This document shows, piece by piece, positions 1-9,739 of a DNA stretch of 64,000 nucleotides (position 1 is the first letter of the stretch; every line of letters begins with the position of its first letter). The DNA is taken from the NCBI GenBank assembly GCA_009829735.1, contig CM020620.1, positions 8,262,545-8,326,544 on the forward strand, written 5' to 3'. The notes under the pieces are model-generated. The model saw only the letters and a program-made list of their open reading frames with translations. It was not told the origin of the DNA and did not search any database. Origin of the DNA: Pyropia yezoensis. Its lineage: Eukaryota > Rhodophyta > Bangiophyceae > Bangiales > Bangiaceae. The position numbers were made by a program, and so were the translations under genes.

Positions 1-1416
1 ATGGAGAAGGACTTCCGGCGAGGTCCCTACTTGGTGACCTCGGCTCAACTTGAGTTTCCTCAACAGTCTGCTGCCAGTAAGGAGCAGTACTATCCGAAGA
101 AGCCCGAGTGGTGGCCTCAAGTTGAGGTCCCCTACGGGTTCCCGGCGTTGCTGCCACGGTTGCTTGACAACTTCGGCTCCGTCATGTTGACGGCTGGCCC
201 TGATCACCTGGTGTGGGCCATGTTGGCCACCCAGTGGCTCCTCGAGGTCATGTCGACCTGGGTGTCTTGTGTTCAGCGGCGGGGGATGCTCTGGCATCTC
301 CCCCTCCGGCTCATCCAAGGTTTGGAACAGCTCACCCCTCAGCTAGTTGCTGAGGGGTGCTCATCAGGACAACTCACTCTACTTGAGGAGATGCTCCGCC
401 TCCACAAGTTCATCGAGTGGGAGAGCATTGAGCTCAAGTTGCGCCGCCCCACTCGTGGGCCCAAGGACGATGGCGCACTTCGCCAGTTCGTGTGGGTCGC
501 TCGTGAACTTCACGACGGCCGTGTGGTCCTACGAGAGGGGTTGGGCATCGGGGACTACCCGTGTGCCCCGGGGGTGGATCGCCACACTGCGCCACCCCCG
601 GACAAGCCCGTAGTTATGGCCGTGCCGTCCTATGATGACCACATGACTCAACCCACTGCGGGGGCCCCAAGTCGGGGTCCCAGTTACACCCGGGTACCGC
701 CACCTCGGCGTGCCCCTCCGCTTCCTCCTGTCCCCTACCAGCCGCACGGGGACATCCCGATTAGCGTGGCCGTTGAGTCGTCCACCCCGGTGTCCCCCAA
801 CTTGGGGGCCACCCTCCTGACGGTATACCCCAAGTTGGTGTTACCGCCCACGCCTCTAACCTCAGAGATGATGATCACCACGTTGGTGCGCACCATTTCC
901 TGGTTGGCCGCGTCGACCGCAACCCTTCAAAGTTCCGAGACTCCTCAACTTGAGGAGCGCGTTCGTACTGCAGTGGCGACCGCGAGTTGCGAGTCGGTGG
1001 CGGAGTTTATGACAGCCGAGTTGGCTCGCATTGGGGCTATTATGCCCCAGCCAGCCCCACTTGGGCGTGGCAAACGTCGCGCGAGCCGGGCATACTCGCC
1101 TCCTCGCCGTCGTCGCCGACACTCGCGGCGCTCTCCCTCCGTGTCGGAAGACGAGTTGTCTTACTCCGTTTCGGAGTCCTCTACTACGTCGGAGACGGAG
1201 TCTGTCCAGCGTCTGCGTCGCAAACTTGCGCGCAAGACCAGGCAGAAGAGTAGCCACGGTCGGCGCCACTTGCGCGACCGTGAAGGGCGCGACGGTTCCG
1301 ACTTGGAGCCGCCGCCCCTTCCAACGAGTGGAGACCGTTATCGGCGTGGGTCTCGCCGCTCGCCTCCACGTGAGGGCGAGGGCCGTGGAGTGGGAGAGTC
1401 TAGCATGCGTGCCTAG
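1..1416 (+). CDS. Antisense accessory ORF of family A, copy 1 (5' part outside window)
   Basis: This is a 471-residue open frame corresponding to residues from 177 onward of the copy 2 protein at 27,091-29,034. The ATG at position 1 is an internal Met, so the gene is truncated by the window rather than by mutation. It runs opposite to gag-pol. It keeps the core containing FGSV and a V-x-R-x-G-x-L-x-H-L block, and ends in an Arg/Ser-rich tail with runs such as SPPRRRRRHSRRS. The frame is intact although pol and gag in the same copy are deleted. Amino-acid differences from copy 2 concentrate in the tail. No known family was recognised. Function unknown; possibly nucleic-acid binding, judged only from the basic RS-like tail. 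Confidence 0.75.
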   Translation: MEKDFRRGPYLVTSAQLEFPQQSAASKEQYYPKKPEWWPQVEVPYGFPALLPRLLDNFGSVMLTAGPDHLVWAMLATQWLLEVMSTWVSCVQRRGMLWHLPLRLIQGLEQLTPQLVAEGCSSGQLTLLEEMLRLHKFIEWESIELKLRRPTRGPKDDGALRQFVWVARELHDGRVVLREGLGIGDYPCAPGVDRHTAPPPDKPVVMAVPSYDDHMTQPTAGAPSRGPSYTRVPPPRRAPPLPPVPYQPHGDIPISVAVESSTPVSPNLGATLLTVYPKLVLPPTPLTSEMMITTLVRTISWLAASTATLQSSETPQLEERVRTAVATASCESVAEFMTAELARIGAIMPQPAPLGRGKRRASRAYSPPRRRRRHSRRSPSVSEDELSYSVSESSTTSETESVQRLRRKLARKTRQKSSHGRRHLRDREGRDGSDLEPPPLPTSGDRYRRGSRRSPPREGEGRGVGESSMRA

Positions 1417-1527
1417 TTGGCAGCTGCCTTTGTTGTGAGAGTGTGAGGGTTAGGGCTGTAGTTAAAAGCCACTCTGCGTACCACTTCGACTTGAAGCACT
1501 CTCTTGGCACTGTTGCTCGGCCCTCCC

Positions 1528-2043
1528 TCACGTTGATGGAGGGCTGTTAGGGTCTATCTCATTCCGGGCACAGTACGCCCGGACCTTCTCAGCGGGAAGG
1601 TCCTCCACATACTCCCACGTATCATCCTTGGCTTTGTAGCCAAACCAACGCACCCTCAACATGAGGCGGTTAGTATCCTCATCCCATCCGTGGTCGATGA
1701 ACTTATCGAACACGTACTCCTGCGGGCCCTGTTTGGCCGCAGGCAGTGAGGGGAGGCGCCACGCTTCCAAAGCACGCGCCCAAGCTGGGTCGCCTGCAGG
1801 CGGTGGTGCAACTTTGACCACGTCCTGTCCGTTCACTGTGCGGACCCCATCGTCACTTTCGATGGTGAAGCGCCGCCCATCAGTACGAAGGACCTGGTAC
1901 GGCCCCTTCGTCTGGAATACCAACTTACCCCCAGTTGGGGTGTGTGAGTGTACCAGCACCCAGTCACCCTGCTCGGGGACATGCTTGGCGTTGCGCACCT
2001 TTTTGTCAAAGGTACGCTTGTAGCGCTTTTGTGCTTTGTCCAT
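1528..2043 (-). pseudogene. Integrase C-terminus with chromodomain, family A copy 1
   Basis: This 171-codon frame is the end of the pol polyprotein. The first part (GDWVLVHSHTP, then GPYQVLR) is the usual SH3-like integrase C-terminal region. The last 60 residues (EYVFDKFIDHGWDED, then LRVRWFGYKAKDDTWEY) match a chromodomain, as in chromoviruses, where it steers integration to modified chromatin. It is separated from the integrase core by an in-frame TAA at 2,071-2,073 that copy 2 also carries. Its 3' end faces the 3' end of the antisense ORF across about 110 bp. Confidence 0.85.
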
Positions 2044-2523
2044 CTCAGCCCTGACTTTAGGGATGAGGTTTTAAAGCCTAGCAGCGAACTCCGCCTTACT
2101 CTCAGTAGAAGTAGGCGTACTGCCACCCTCCTCCCTAGTTGGGAGCGGCCGCCGCACGGCAATAGACCGCACGCGACGGGGGGTCACAAAAGCGAGGGGT
2201 ACTTCCCCTGTAGATGAGTGAACCTTCGAATTGTAGGCAGTAGTAAGGATAGAAATGTATTAGTCCCACGTCTTCACGTGCTCACTCACATAGTGGCGCA
2301 GCTGCCTAACAATAGTTTTGTTGAAGCGCTCCTTAACGAGGGCCCTTGAACGGGGCCCTCCCCTATACGGTTTTTGGCGTATAGGGGGTACACCGGGTTT
2401 CAACTCGATCCGGTGTTGGGTGGCTCTCATGAGTCCCAACTGACCATCCCACAACTTGTGATATTGGTCCAAGAGGCGTTCAACTTGAACCCTCAACCTG
2501 GGTGGAACACCCTCCATGTTCAC
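2044..2523 (-). pseudogene. Fused integrase-core and reverse-transcriptase fragments, family A copy 1
   Basis: Reading leftward from 2,523, the frame gives the segment before the RT palm (VPPRLRVQVERLL to PYRGGPRSRALVKE). It then passes in frame, at the GCTCC junction (2,328-2,332), into the integrase core end (RFNKTIVRQLRHYVSEHVKTWD). A CAA-to-TAA change then stops it near 2,260. The remaining integrase linker continues to the TAA at 2,071. RT catalytic motifs, RNase H and the integrase active site are all deleted, so no enzyme could be made. Confidence 0.85.
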
Positions 2524-2649
2524 ATGGGGACGAGGAGAGGCGGCCGACTTGGCTTGGTGCTTCTCCTTTCCGGACTTCGGGTTGCTACTCGCGCCCGCGT
2601 TGAGGGTGACCGCTACTGCCGGTCCCTCATGTTGGTCGATATAGCCGAA

Positions 2650-3142
2650 CTTGGCTCCCGATCAAAGAAACTTTCTTTGAGGGTGGCGGGGGTAGCAACT
2701 TGCTACGACCTCTGTCACAGGCTCGAGCCCATCACCGACGAGTGAAGGTCCGCCGTCCTCCACCCGCCTAGTTGGCGACGGCTCTATGCCGAGGCTGAAT
2801 CCAACCCGAGTGGATCTCGCGGGGACAGTCCTCTCACCTTGGGACGTTCCCTTTGAGTGTACCACCCGGTGGCCGAAGTGCGAACGACCGGTCCGAGGAA
2901 GACCCTCAGGGTGAACACCCGACTGGGTCGGGGTGGCATACCGCCCGCGCCGATACCCACGGCCCTGCTGGCTGGAGTGCCTCTAGCACCTCCGCGACCC
3001 CAGGTACACCCTGTGTCTGGCAAGTATTCAAAGGCGCCGGAGTAAAGTCGTCACTGGAGAGTTTCCCGAACGTCGGGAGGTCCGATCCAGCCGTGTTGGC
3101 TAACGATCCACACGACACAGTCCAAGACCACCGTTCCTCTGA
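2650..3142 (-). pseudogene. Gag N-terminal remnant, family A copy 1
   Basis: The minus-strand translation near 3,118-2,906 (SLANTAGSDLP, then PLNTCQTQ-VPGVAE) parallels the start of the copy 2 Gag (MASSDPPSSGEY, then PLNTGETQVGLPGVAE). Frameshifts follow. The capsid-like region and zinc knuckle are absent because of the internal deletion. The stretch around 2,660-2,720 does not match copy 2 and looks like filler at the deletion joint. Confidence 0.7.
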
Positions 3143-3213
3143 GACAGAGGGCCCCCTACACCCGGGTGCACCCGGAGGTAAAGTTTACCTCTGTCCCCTG
3201 CTGCTCCACCAAA

Positions 3214-3682
3214 TGTGGCAAAAACCACATGCACACACGGCACCCAAGTTGGGGCGGTGTGCAAGGGCTGCCTCCCGTGTCGGGGGAACCGGAAGAAGTG
3301 CAAGTCGCACACACTCTGTCCCTGTTGTGGGGCAAACCCCCCACGGACAAACAAGAGGATGGTGTGTGGTCCAACAGTTTCTTGGTCGGGACGGGGACGC
3401 AGGGCCAAGCCCCGCTGTCCCTCCCCTTATCCCCCCAGGGTCCACTCAGAATCTCGCCACTCAGAATCTCCCACCCCAGCACCTGCCCACCGGGCCACAC
3501 GAAAATTCAAGACGATAAATGCAGAAAACCCTCAAATCCAAGTTGGATTTACTACTAAGCTAACTATCCCAAACTTAGGGAATATGGACCCAAATGCAGA
3601 GGGAGGAACGGATCAGGCTAGTGGCCTGCCGCCCCTTGCATGGCACGTGTTGCCCCCCTACCTGGGGGTCAATACTGCCACA
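3214..3682 (-). repeat. 5' LTR of family A copy 1
   Basis: This 469-bp repeat begins TGTGGCA and ends TGCCACA, an inverted pair at its tips. It matches both LTRs of copy 2 over the full length with a handful of substitutions. The boundary with family B integrase sequence is at 3,682/3,683, and the next bases are CTTAC. The partner duplication should lie left of the window. Confidence 0.92.
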
Positions 3683-4988
3683 CTTACGGCAAGCCGTCAT
3701 GGAACGAGAACACGAGAACCCTACAGCCGGACACCCGGGGGGTTCACGTATGCTCGCAGAAATGCGAAGGTTCTTCTACTGGCCAGCAATGGCCGTCGAC
3801 GTGGTCGACCACGTAAGGGGATGCCACCCCTGTGCACGTAACCGCATGAGTCTACATAGGCAGGCGTCTGCCATGCAACTGTTCCCACCTGATGGGCCCA
3901 ACGAGAAGGTCGCTATCGACATACTCGGGCCACTTCCGGTAACGGAAGAAGGGAACAGGTACATCCTAGTCATGTCAGACCGATTCACTAAGCTGTCACG
4001 AGCGGCAGCCATCCCGAATGATACGGCATATACCATCATGAACGCAGTGGTTGACCACTGGATCAGTGCATACGGAGTCATGAAGCAACTCCTCTCCGAC
4101 AACGGAGCAAACCTGACGTCTGCATTCTGCACTAGGGTCATGGGCATGTTCGGCATCGAACCACGTCGGGCATCCGACTACCACCCGCAAACCAACGGGC
4201 AAGTGGAGCGGTTCAACCGCACCATCGTCAAGATGCTCCAATGCTATGTGGCGGAACACACGAAGACGTGGGACAGGCTTCTGTCCGTCTTGACCCTGGC
4301 ATACAATGCCAGGACCCACCGGAGTACCACCATTGCCCCCCTGGAATGGGTCATGCCGATGGGCGTCGGTAACCTGACGCTGCCACCGGGCAGATGCACT
4401 CGGTATGATATACAGAAGGGCCGACCGGCCGAACGGATCCACTTAGCTTGGTTGGCCAAGCTATTGTGGATGATACCCAAGCTCAAGGGTGTCCTTGACC
4501 GTACACAACTTCGATACAAGAAGAACTTTGACGCCCTGTTACGGGTACGCAACGCAACCCTGGTAACAGGTGACTGGGTCTACATCAGACACCAGAAGTT
4601 CCGAGGGAACAAGCGTATGCAACCGGTCAAGGGACCGTACCAGATCTTACACAGAGATGATCACTCTGTCATCCTGCACTCCGATACAGAGATACAACGC
4701 ATCAACCTCAATGATGTGTCACCTGCTCCGAAGCCGGAACAGCCTCAGCCGGTACCGGCTGGGTTGCTACATGAAGCTCTTACGACCCACCGGTCAGATG
4801 ACCCGGTGGGACCGGATGGGATTCCATACCAAGCAGAGAGCGTGGTCGAACACACCGACCCGGACCTACCAGGACCCTGGTACGTCAAGGTGATGTGGGT
4901 CAGATACGACTCACCCACCTGGGATCAGGCGGCGAATATACCCCGCCAACTCCTCATGCCTTACATGAGGCGACGACGCCTACTGTAA
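3683..4988 (+). pseudogene. Integrase of Ty3/gypsy family B, 5' truncated by LTR insertion
   Basis: The frame holds the His2Cys2 zinc-binding domain (REHENPTAGH, then GCHPCARNR), followed by the rve core with all three acidic residues: D in AIDILGP, D in LLSDNGANL and E in NGQVERFNR. An SH3-like region follows (GDWVYIRHQKF, then KGPYQILHRDD), and a chromodomain-like end (YQAESVVEHTDPD, then YVKVMWVRYDSPTW). The enzyme inserts element cDNA into the genome. Translation could start at 3,594 inside the neighbouring LTR, but those first ~30 residues are LTR-derived, so the true gene continues left of copy 1. The catalytic residues look intact; the gene is broken only by the insertion. Confidence 0.88.
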
Positions 4989-5438
4989 CAACCCAACCGA
5001 CACCGACTTCGGCTGTTGGGGGGTGAGGCTTATACCTACTAAGTAGGGTGTCACATGGACTCGGCAAGACTTAGGTTCACTAAGTTGGAGCGGACTTAGG
5101 CAAACTAAGTAAGCTACTGACTTTTACAAGTTTACTTGAAGGAGATGACTAACTCCGATAATTTCAAAGTAGCCTGAGGCTTACGCCAATGTAAACCTTC
5201 ATCCATGGGCCAAGTGACGGACCAAGAAGGTTGACCTTCATGAGTATTAACCAACCAGGATGGGTTGGGGGAGGCGGAAAAGAACCGAGGCAAGCCACGA
5301 CTAAGTCAAACGGGGTACTCCCCAATGGCAGGCATTTGTATCATGCAAACGCCCCAGCGGGGGATGAGTTCATACTCACTACTACCCGGCCACCATAAGG
5401 GTTACCGGGGCCCTCTCCCTCACAAACAATAGCACTCC
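4989..5438. other. Spacer between pol and antisense ORF, family B
   Basis: This stretch has no convincing coding frame. It is less G+C-rich than its surroundings and contains several copies of the short words ACTAAG and TAAGTAG. The 3' ends of the integrase gene (plus) and the antisense ORF (minus) converge here, so it probably holds both transcript ends. Confidence 0.4.
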
Positions 5439-7808
5439 TCAGTGTGTAGACCCACTGCCCGAGGGAGGCCACTCACGCGTAGGCGCGTATACCTCCATGC
5501 TCCACCGGTCGGCAATCTCACGACGGTCAATCACCCGAGTTACCTCGGTGCATAGCTGAACGAGGGTGCTGCGGCCAGCCTCCACGTCCTCCAGAGCTGT
5601 CTGGAGGCGGTCAAGCACGCCACCGAAGCAACGCGCTGACCCAACCAGCGCAGCACCTGTGGGGATATCCCCCAAGCTAACAGTGAGACCCTCCCGCATT
5701 GCGCGGGCAACAAGGGCGTCAACGCCCTCATACCAGAAACGGGGACCCCCGTCACGCATGACAGGGGCGGGAGGTGACACTGGCGCAGCCAGAGGAGCCA
5801 CAGGAGCCGACATGGCTACTACCGGAGCCGGTGGCACCTGATACGAGGCCCGGTAGGACCCTACTGAAGGGGCCCCACCGTAAACCCGGCGGGGCTCGGC
5901 CCGACGACGGGATACCTCACGCTCCCCACCCGCAGAGCCCCACTCTCGGGGACGACGGCCAACCGCCGCCGGTATCGGGTTACCGAACCAAGGGGCAAGG
6001 ACCTGAAGAGGGTCATGGATAACCATGGGAATACCCAGGTCAGCAACAGCCTCGGTGGACGCCCACCCATGGCAAATGGGCTCACCCGGCTGAGTACGCA
6101 GGATACGCAACGAGTGACGAGGCAAGGGGGAAGCCCCAGCCTGCGGGTCCCGGTACGGGGGAAGGGCCAACACCCCAGCCCAGTTCACGGCATCGTGAAC
6201 AGCCAGCAGGGCCTCGAACTCCCGGGCCAACCCGGTCTTGGCAGCCATCATGTCCACGCCCAACTGCGCGATGCGCCGACGGACACCCGTCGAAAGATGA
6301 AACAGGCGCCCCTGCCGGCGGACGGACAGCAAGAAGGAGGAAGCCTGCCCGAGGGTAACCTCAAGGGTGAAGGTACCCTGCAACGGGTGAACCGGCCGGG
6401 AGGCCAACACACTCCCGAAGTATCGGAGGCAGGAGCCGGTGTCAAACCGGAAAGCAGGGGCGGGTTCCCACCCCTCCTGCCACAGAGGCGGGCGCACGGC
6501 AGTGTACACCGGCGCGCGACCGTTACCGGTCTGCAACGCACACGTTATATCGGTGCGGAACGCATCCGCCATGACACCATGGTTGCGTCGCCAGCTCGAC
6601 GCTGACTTCAACCCCGCCATAGGCGGGTACGGAGCCGTCAACGTCAGGTACGGGGATACCCCCGGGAAGTACTCGAACCCGGGATACCGGCCGGTATCAC
6701 CCACCGTCTCCCCAAACGCAACCGGCTCCGCCGCCGCCGCAATCCCCCGAGCACTAGCCGGGTAGTCAACCTCCCGCGGCAACGCGGGGGCAATCAAGTC
6801 ACATATCCCGAAGGCGGAGTTGAGGTAGACCTCACCCCGCCCAATTCGGGTGCGCCAGAGCTGCGCATGCCGGTCGTCCGGCTGGCTCAGGATCCAATGA
6901 TGCTCCACTCGGACCGCGTTCGGCTGGTTGACCAGCCGCACCAACTCTCGCTCCCAACTCGGGTCCACCTTGACGCGCCGGGAGGTCTCTCCAGCGAGAC
7001 GCGGCTGGTGGAAGTCCACCCGCATCCGCCCAGCGGACTCCATCGACTCTTGCACAGTCATGCCTCGAACCCGAGCCACCAAATCGGACATCGACATGGC
7101 GGGTCGACCCGCCGCCACGGCGACGCCGCCACCCAACGGGGCAACCCGGGCAGGACCAGGAAGAATCGGGGGCGCCGGGGGATGCCCCACCGGCAGATGG
7201 GCCGGTGCCAGAGGTGCACGGGGCCGAGGAGGAAGAAGAAGGGCGGGCGCCCGCCCGGAGTAGCTCCCGGAGTCCACTGCCATCGGGGTAGACATTTCCT
7301 GACCACCTAGCGTCCGCGGCACCGCGAGCAGAGCATCGCCGCCACCCGGGCCCGACGTGGGCACCACGGGGGCTGCAGGGGTAGACCCGTTACCCGCCGA
7401 CGCGGACACACCAACTGGGCGGGCACCCGCACCGTCTTGACCCGCCGGCTCGGCTGGGGTGCGGCTACGACCATCCGCCACGCCGACGACGCCGTCTTGA
7501 GGTAGAGTCGCGCCGGCACCGGCGACAGGAGCCATCCGGGCCGCCGGAGGAGTAGGGGTAGAGGCAGCCGCTACACGCGGTTGCCCGCCACCCGACGGAG
7601 CCGTCGTGCCGCTGCACACGGACGACAAACCGCCCGGCGCACCTTCCGGGGCCACGCGGACGGTTACCCGGTCGCCCTCGTCTTCGGACGAGCTCGCCAA
7701 GAAGCACTCGGCAGCGGTGGCAGAGACGGGAACGTCGTCCACCATCGCCTCTTCCTCCTCCTCAAGCAGGAGGTCGTCCTCGCCCCCGGGTACCTGGGGG
7801 TCCGACAT
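5439..7808 (-). CDS. Antisense accessory ORF of family B (789 aa)
   Basis: This is an intact frame opposite to pol, between pol and the 3' LTR. I chose ATG at 7,808 (MSDPQVPGGEDD) because the frame extending to 7,910 has only a GTG start. The N-terminus is acidic (LLLEEEEEAMVDD), then Pro/Ala/Gly-rich to about residue 270, then a folded-looking region. Residues 464-467 (FGSV) and about 496-505 (VRRQGRLFHL) align without gaps beyond one residue with FGSV and VQRRGMLWHL of the family A antisense protein, with similar helical sequence around them. It lacks the RS tail of family A. A TATA-like site lies 109 bp upstream. No known family was recognised; function unknown. The match across families argues that it is a real gene. 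Confidence 0.8.
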   Translation of the reverse strand: MSDPQVPGGEDDLLLEEEEEAMVDDVPVSATAAECFLASSSEDEGDRVTVRVAPEGAPGGLSSVCSGTTAPSGGGQPRVAAASTPTPPAARMAPVAGAGATLPQDGVVGVADGRSRTPAEPAGQDGAGARPVGVSASAGNGSTPAAPVVPTSGPGGGDALLAVPRTLGGQEMSTPMAVDSGSYSGRAPALLLPPRPRAPLAPAHLPVGHPPAPPILPGPARVAPLGGGVAVAAGRPAMSMSDLVARVRGMTVQESMESAGRMRVDFHQPRLAGETSRRVKVDPSWERELVRLVNQPNAVRVEHHWILSQPDDRHAQLWRTRIGRGEVYLNSAFGICDLIAPALPREVDYPASARGIAAAAEPVAFGETVGDTGRYPGFEYFPGVSPYLTLTAPYPPMAGLKSASSWRRNHGVMADAFRTDITCALQTGNGRAPVYTAVRPPLWQEGWEPAPAFRFDTGSCLRYFGSVLASRPVHPLQGTFTLEVTLGQASSFLLSVRRQGRLFHLSTGVRRRIAQLGVDMMAAKTGLAREFEALLAVHDAVNWAGVLALPPYRDPQAGASPLPRHSLRILRTQPGEPICHGWASTEAVADLGIPMVIHDPLQVLAPWFGNPIPAAVGRRPREWGSAGGEREVSRRRAEPRRVYGGAPSVGSYRASYQVPPAPVVAMSAPVAPLAAPVSPPAPVMRDGGPRFWYEGVDALVARAMREGLTVSLGDIPTGAALVGSARCFGGVLDRLQTALEDVEAGRSTLVQLCTEVTRVIDRREIADRWSMEVYAPTREWPPSGSGSTH

Positions 7809-7916
7809 GGTGAAACCGGGGTAGCACGGGCGCCCCGTGTAGAAAAGCCGAGGCCGGCTCGACCCGGTACAAGGAACGCTTGCGCGGACGAGCCAGGGAA
7901 GCGCGGGCACCCGCGC

Positions 7917-7922
7917 TTATAA
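7917..7922 (-). promoter_or_regulatory. TATA-like box for the family B antisense ORF
   Basis: TTATAA on the minus strand lies 109 bp upstream of the chosen ATG at 7,808, at a plausible distance for a core promoter plus short leader. It lies inside the element but outside the LTR, suggesting independent antisense transcription. The assignment is positional only. Confidence 0.35.
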
Positions 7923-8360
7923 CCACACAGCTCAGCACGAGCGATACGGCAGCGCGGGACGACCCACGCCAGCCGAGCTACGAGGGCGCTCCACCCAGGC
8001 ACCTGGGCCGGAGCCACGCCCCCCCCACACGGGGTAATCAAGGGGGGTCACCCCCAACCGCCCCCCACTCAATCGTCCACACGAGAGGGGCCCCCCTACC
8101 ACCAGACGCCTGGTGGCGGATCCGCTTGCACCACCCCTCGGAAAGGGGGGTCGTGAACAGACACCCGCATCGGGAATTTAACGGTCCGGAAAACGGATCG
8201 TGTGTGTATCACACAAAGGGGGGCACCCCCCTCAGACAACCTCGAAAAGGGGTGTCTGTCGCGACAGGGCGCAAAGCCCCACCCGACTGGTAAACGGTCA
8301 CGCGACCCACTTAAATTCGGAACCCCGAATGCAACTCGACCCGAGGACGGGCCGAATCTA

Positions 8361-8371
8361 AGTGGGGGATA
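8361..8371 (+). other. Polypurine tract of family B
   Basis: A purine-rich run (AAGTGGGGGATA) ends directly at the first base of the 3' LTR. This is the normal site for priming plus-strand DNA synthesis and confirms that pol of this element reads on the plus strand. Confidence 0.6.
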
Positions 8372-8734
8372 TGTAGCAATATGGTTGTCCGTATTGTGAC
8401 CCTAATATTAGGGGGGCTACTTCTAACCCTTAACTTTCAATTCGGGAGTCCGTACTGGTCACGGTATCTATAAGTTACGTATGACCGGCGGGACTTGCAT
8501 CTTGGGGGGGAGGGTAGTTAGTAGTGTCTCCGAGGGTTTATAACGAGGGGGCCGGCGGCGAATCCACCGCCGGCCAAGGCAGAACAACAAACCCCTCCCA
8601 TTTGGGCTCCCATCTTGGTCCCGTGGCTTGCGCTCCAAGGACAGCAACCTTGGCCTCCCGGTGACGTTGGTGCCGATCCCCCTTGGTGAGTGTTCCCTGA
8701 GAGTGGACGTGCGACGGATTCCTATTGTGCTACA
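8372..8734 (+). repeat. 3' LTR of family B
   Basis: This 363-bp segment starts TGTAGCA and ends TGCTACA, an inverted pair typical of LTR tips, and is preceded by a polypurine tract. A TATA-like TTTATAA lies near 8,538. No second copy is visible because the 5' LTR is outside the window, so the boundaries rest on the tips and tract. The downstream flank is CCATT. Confidence 0.7.
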
Positions 8735-8822
8735 CCATTGTCGTCGCGCACCCACTGTCGAACACCCGCCATACATCTCTCAACGCATCGCTCCGCTACC
8801 GTAACGGTGCCTCTCTTCCCCC

Positions 8823-9455
8823 TTGCCGCTCCCATTCTCGCTCCACATCTCCGTCCCCGCCCCCAGCCATAATATCTGTTACCTTACCCCGCCGTGCCCC
8901 CCCCCCCTGCCTCGGTCATCTTCGGTACGTTGTGGAGACTGCGTTGCGCTCGTGGCTTGCCAAGTGGCGCGGCCTGACGCCCGCTTAGTCGTCGGTGCTG
9001 CGGTTCACGCACGTGCCAAGATGATCAAGAGCTTTGCTGAGTGCTCTCGCCTTTATGGTAGCTGTGCAAGCTCAAAGATGGTCCTTGGACGTGTGACTGT
9101 GGTCACCCGTGAAAGAAGTAACGGCCGCCTTGCGTCCTTTGTGACGGCGGTCTGGCAATTGCCGGGAGGGACCGTAGTCAAGCGCCTGGGTCTACGGAAT
9201 GTGCTGGCGGGTGAGCCTCCTGTGGGGTTTGCCCCGTCACCCGCGGGTAGCCTCCCTGTACCGGTGGCTGCGACTGCAAGCCTGGATCGCTCTGCAACTT
9301 CCCCAGCAGCGCAAGAGTCAGCAACCGGTGAGGCTGCGCGGCCACCCTCGAGTCTATGCCAGCGGGCGCCATGCGGCGGCGATTCGGGGGGGCGAGGGAG
9401 GCGCGGGGGGGTGGCGGTTCAGGGGCGGGCCAACGAATTGGCCGCGACAGGATGA
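8823..9455 (+). CDS. Unrecognised ORF fragment, possibly transposon-derived
   Basis: This is a 210-codon frame. Residues 60-125 (KMIKSFAECSRLYGS, then VLGRVTVVTRERSNGR and AVWQLPGGTVVKRLGLRNV) read like real protein, with a beta-rich pattern. The first 50 residues and last 60 are low-complexity. It ends in a G-tract, and no family could be assigned. It may be the 5' piece of a transposon gene whose remainder is missing. There is no recognisable promoter. It could also be chance coding in G+C-rich DNA, though the central block argues against that. Confidence 0.3.
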   Translation: MPLPFSLHISVPAPSHNICYLTPPCPPPLPRSSSVRCGDCVALVACQVARPDARLVVGAAVHARAKMIKSFAECSRLYGSCASSKMVLGRVTVVTRERSNGRLASFVTAVWQLPGGTVVKRLGLRNVLAGEPPVGFAPSPAGSLPVPVAATASLDRSATSPAAQESATGEAARPPSSLCQRAPCGGDSGGRGRRGGVAVQGRANELAATG

Positions 9456-9739
9456 ACCCGTGCGGGGGGGGGGGGGCGGCCGGGAAAAGGGGGGTGACGG
9501 TTGCCAGCCTCCCTGAGGGCGGTGTAGTGTTCATGGGGGCGACATTGAGCGTCAGGGGTGGGCGGAGGCAAGCAGGATCGCGAGACAGCCTCTTGTGCCC
9601 GGCGTGCGCCTGCTCGCCAGCCACAGTACGATCCGGTGTCACTCGTGTGCGAATCCATTAAATCGCAGTGAAGCGCCCCATGGTGACATCGAAGTCGGGC
9701 GAAGCGCCGTTTTCCTATGTAGATGTGCCGGAATCAACG

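Larger units (their letters stand above)
1..3682 (-). mobile_element. Ty3/gypsy family A, copy 1 (internally deleted, cut by window edge)
   Basis: This stretch matches family A copy 2 (26,284-35,660) nearly base for base in blocks, with window position 1 equal to about 27,619 there. The element reads on the minus strand: 5' LTR at 3,214-3,682, a gag remnant, pol fragments, then an antisense ORF on the plus strand. Relative to copy 2 it lacks about 2.0 kb of pol (29,951-31,963), joined at a shared GCTCC at 2,328-2,332. It also lacks about 2.4 kb spanning early pol and most of gag, replaced by roughly 60 bp of filler near 2,660-2,720. It could only move using proteins supplied in trans. Its 3' LTR lies outside the window. 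It sits inside the integrase gene of family B. Confidence 0.9.
3683..8734 (+). mobile_element. Ty3/gypsy family B (5' part displaced by family A insertion)
   Basis: Visible parts are the pol end (integrase, plus strand), about 450 bp of spacer, a long minus-strand ORF, a polypurine tract and a 363-bp 3' LTR. The 5' LTR, gag, protease and RT must lie left of the window, beyond copy 1 of family A. The order pol, antisense ORF, LTR is the same as in family A, although the integrases and LTRs are clearly different families. Confidence 0.85.

Noticed and set aside
3594-3682. Start of the family B integrase at the ATG at 3,594
   Set aside because: This part lies within the family A LTR, so the apparent N-terminus is chance LTR sequence in frame with the disrupted gene.
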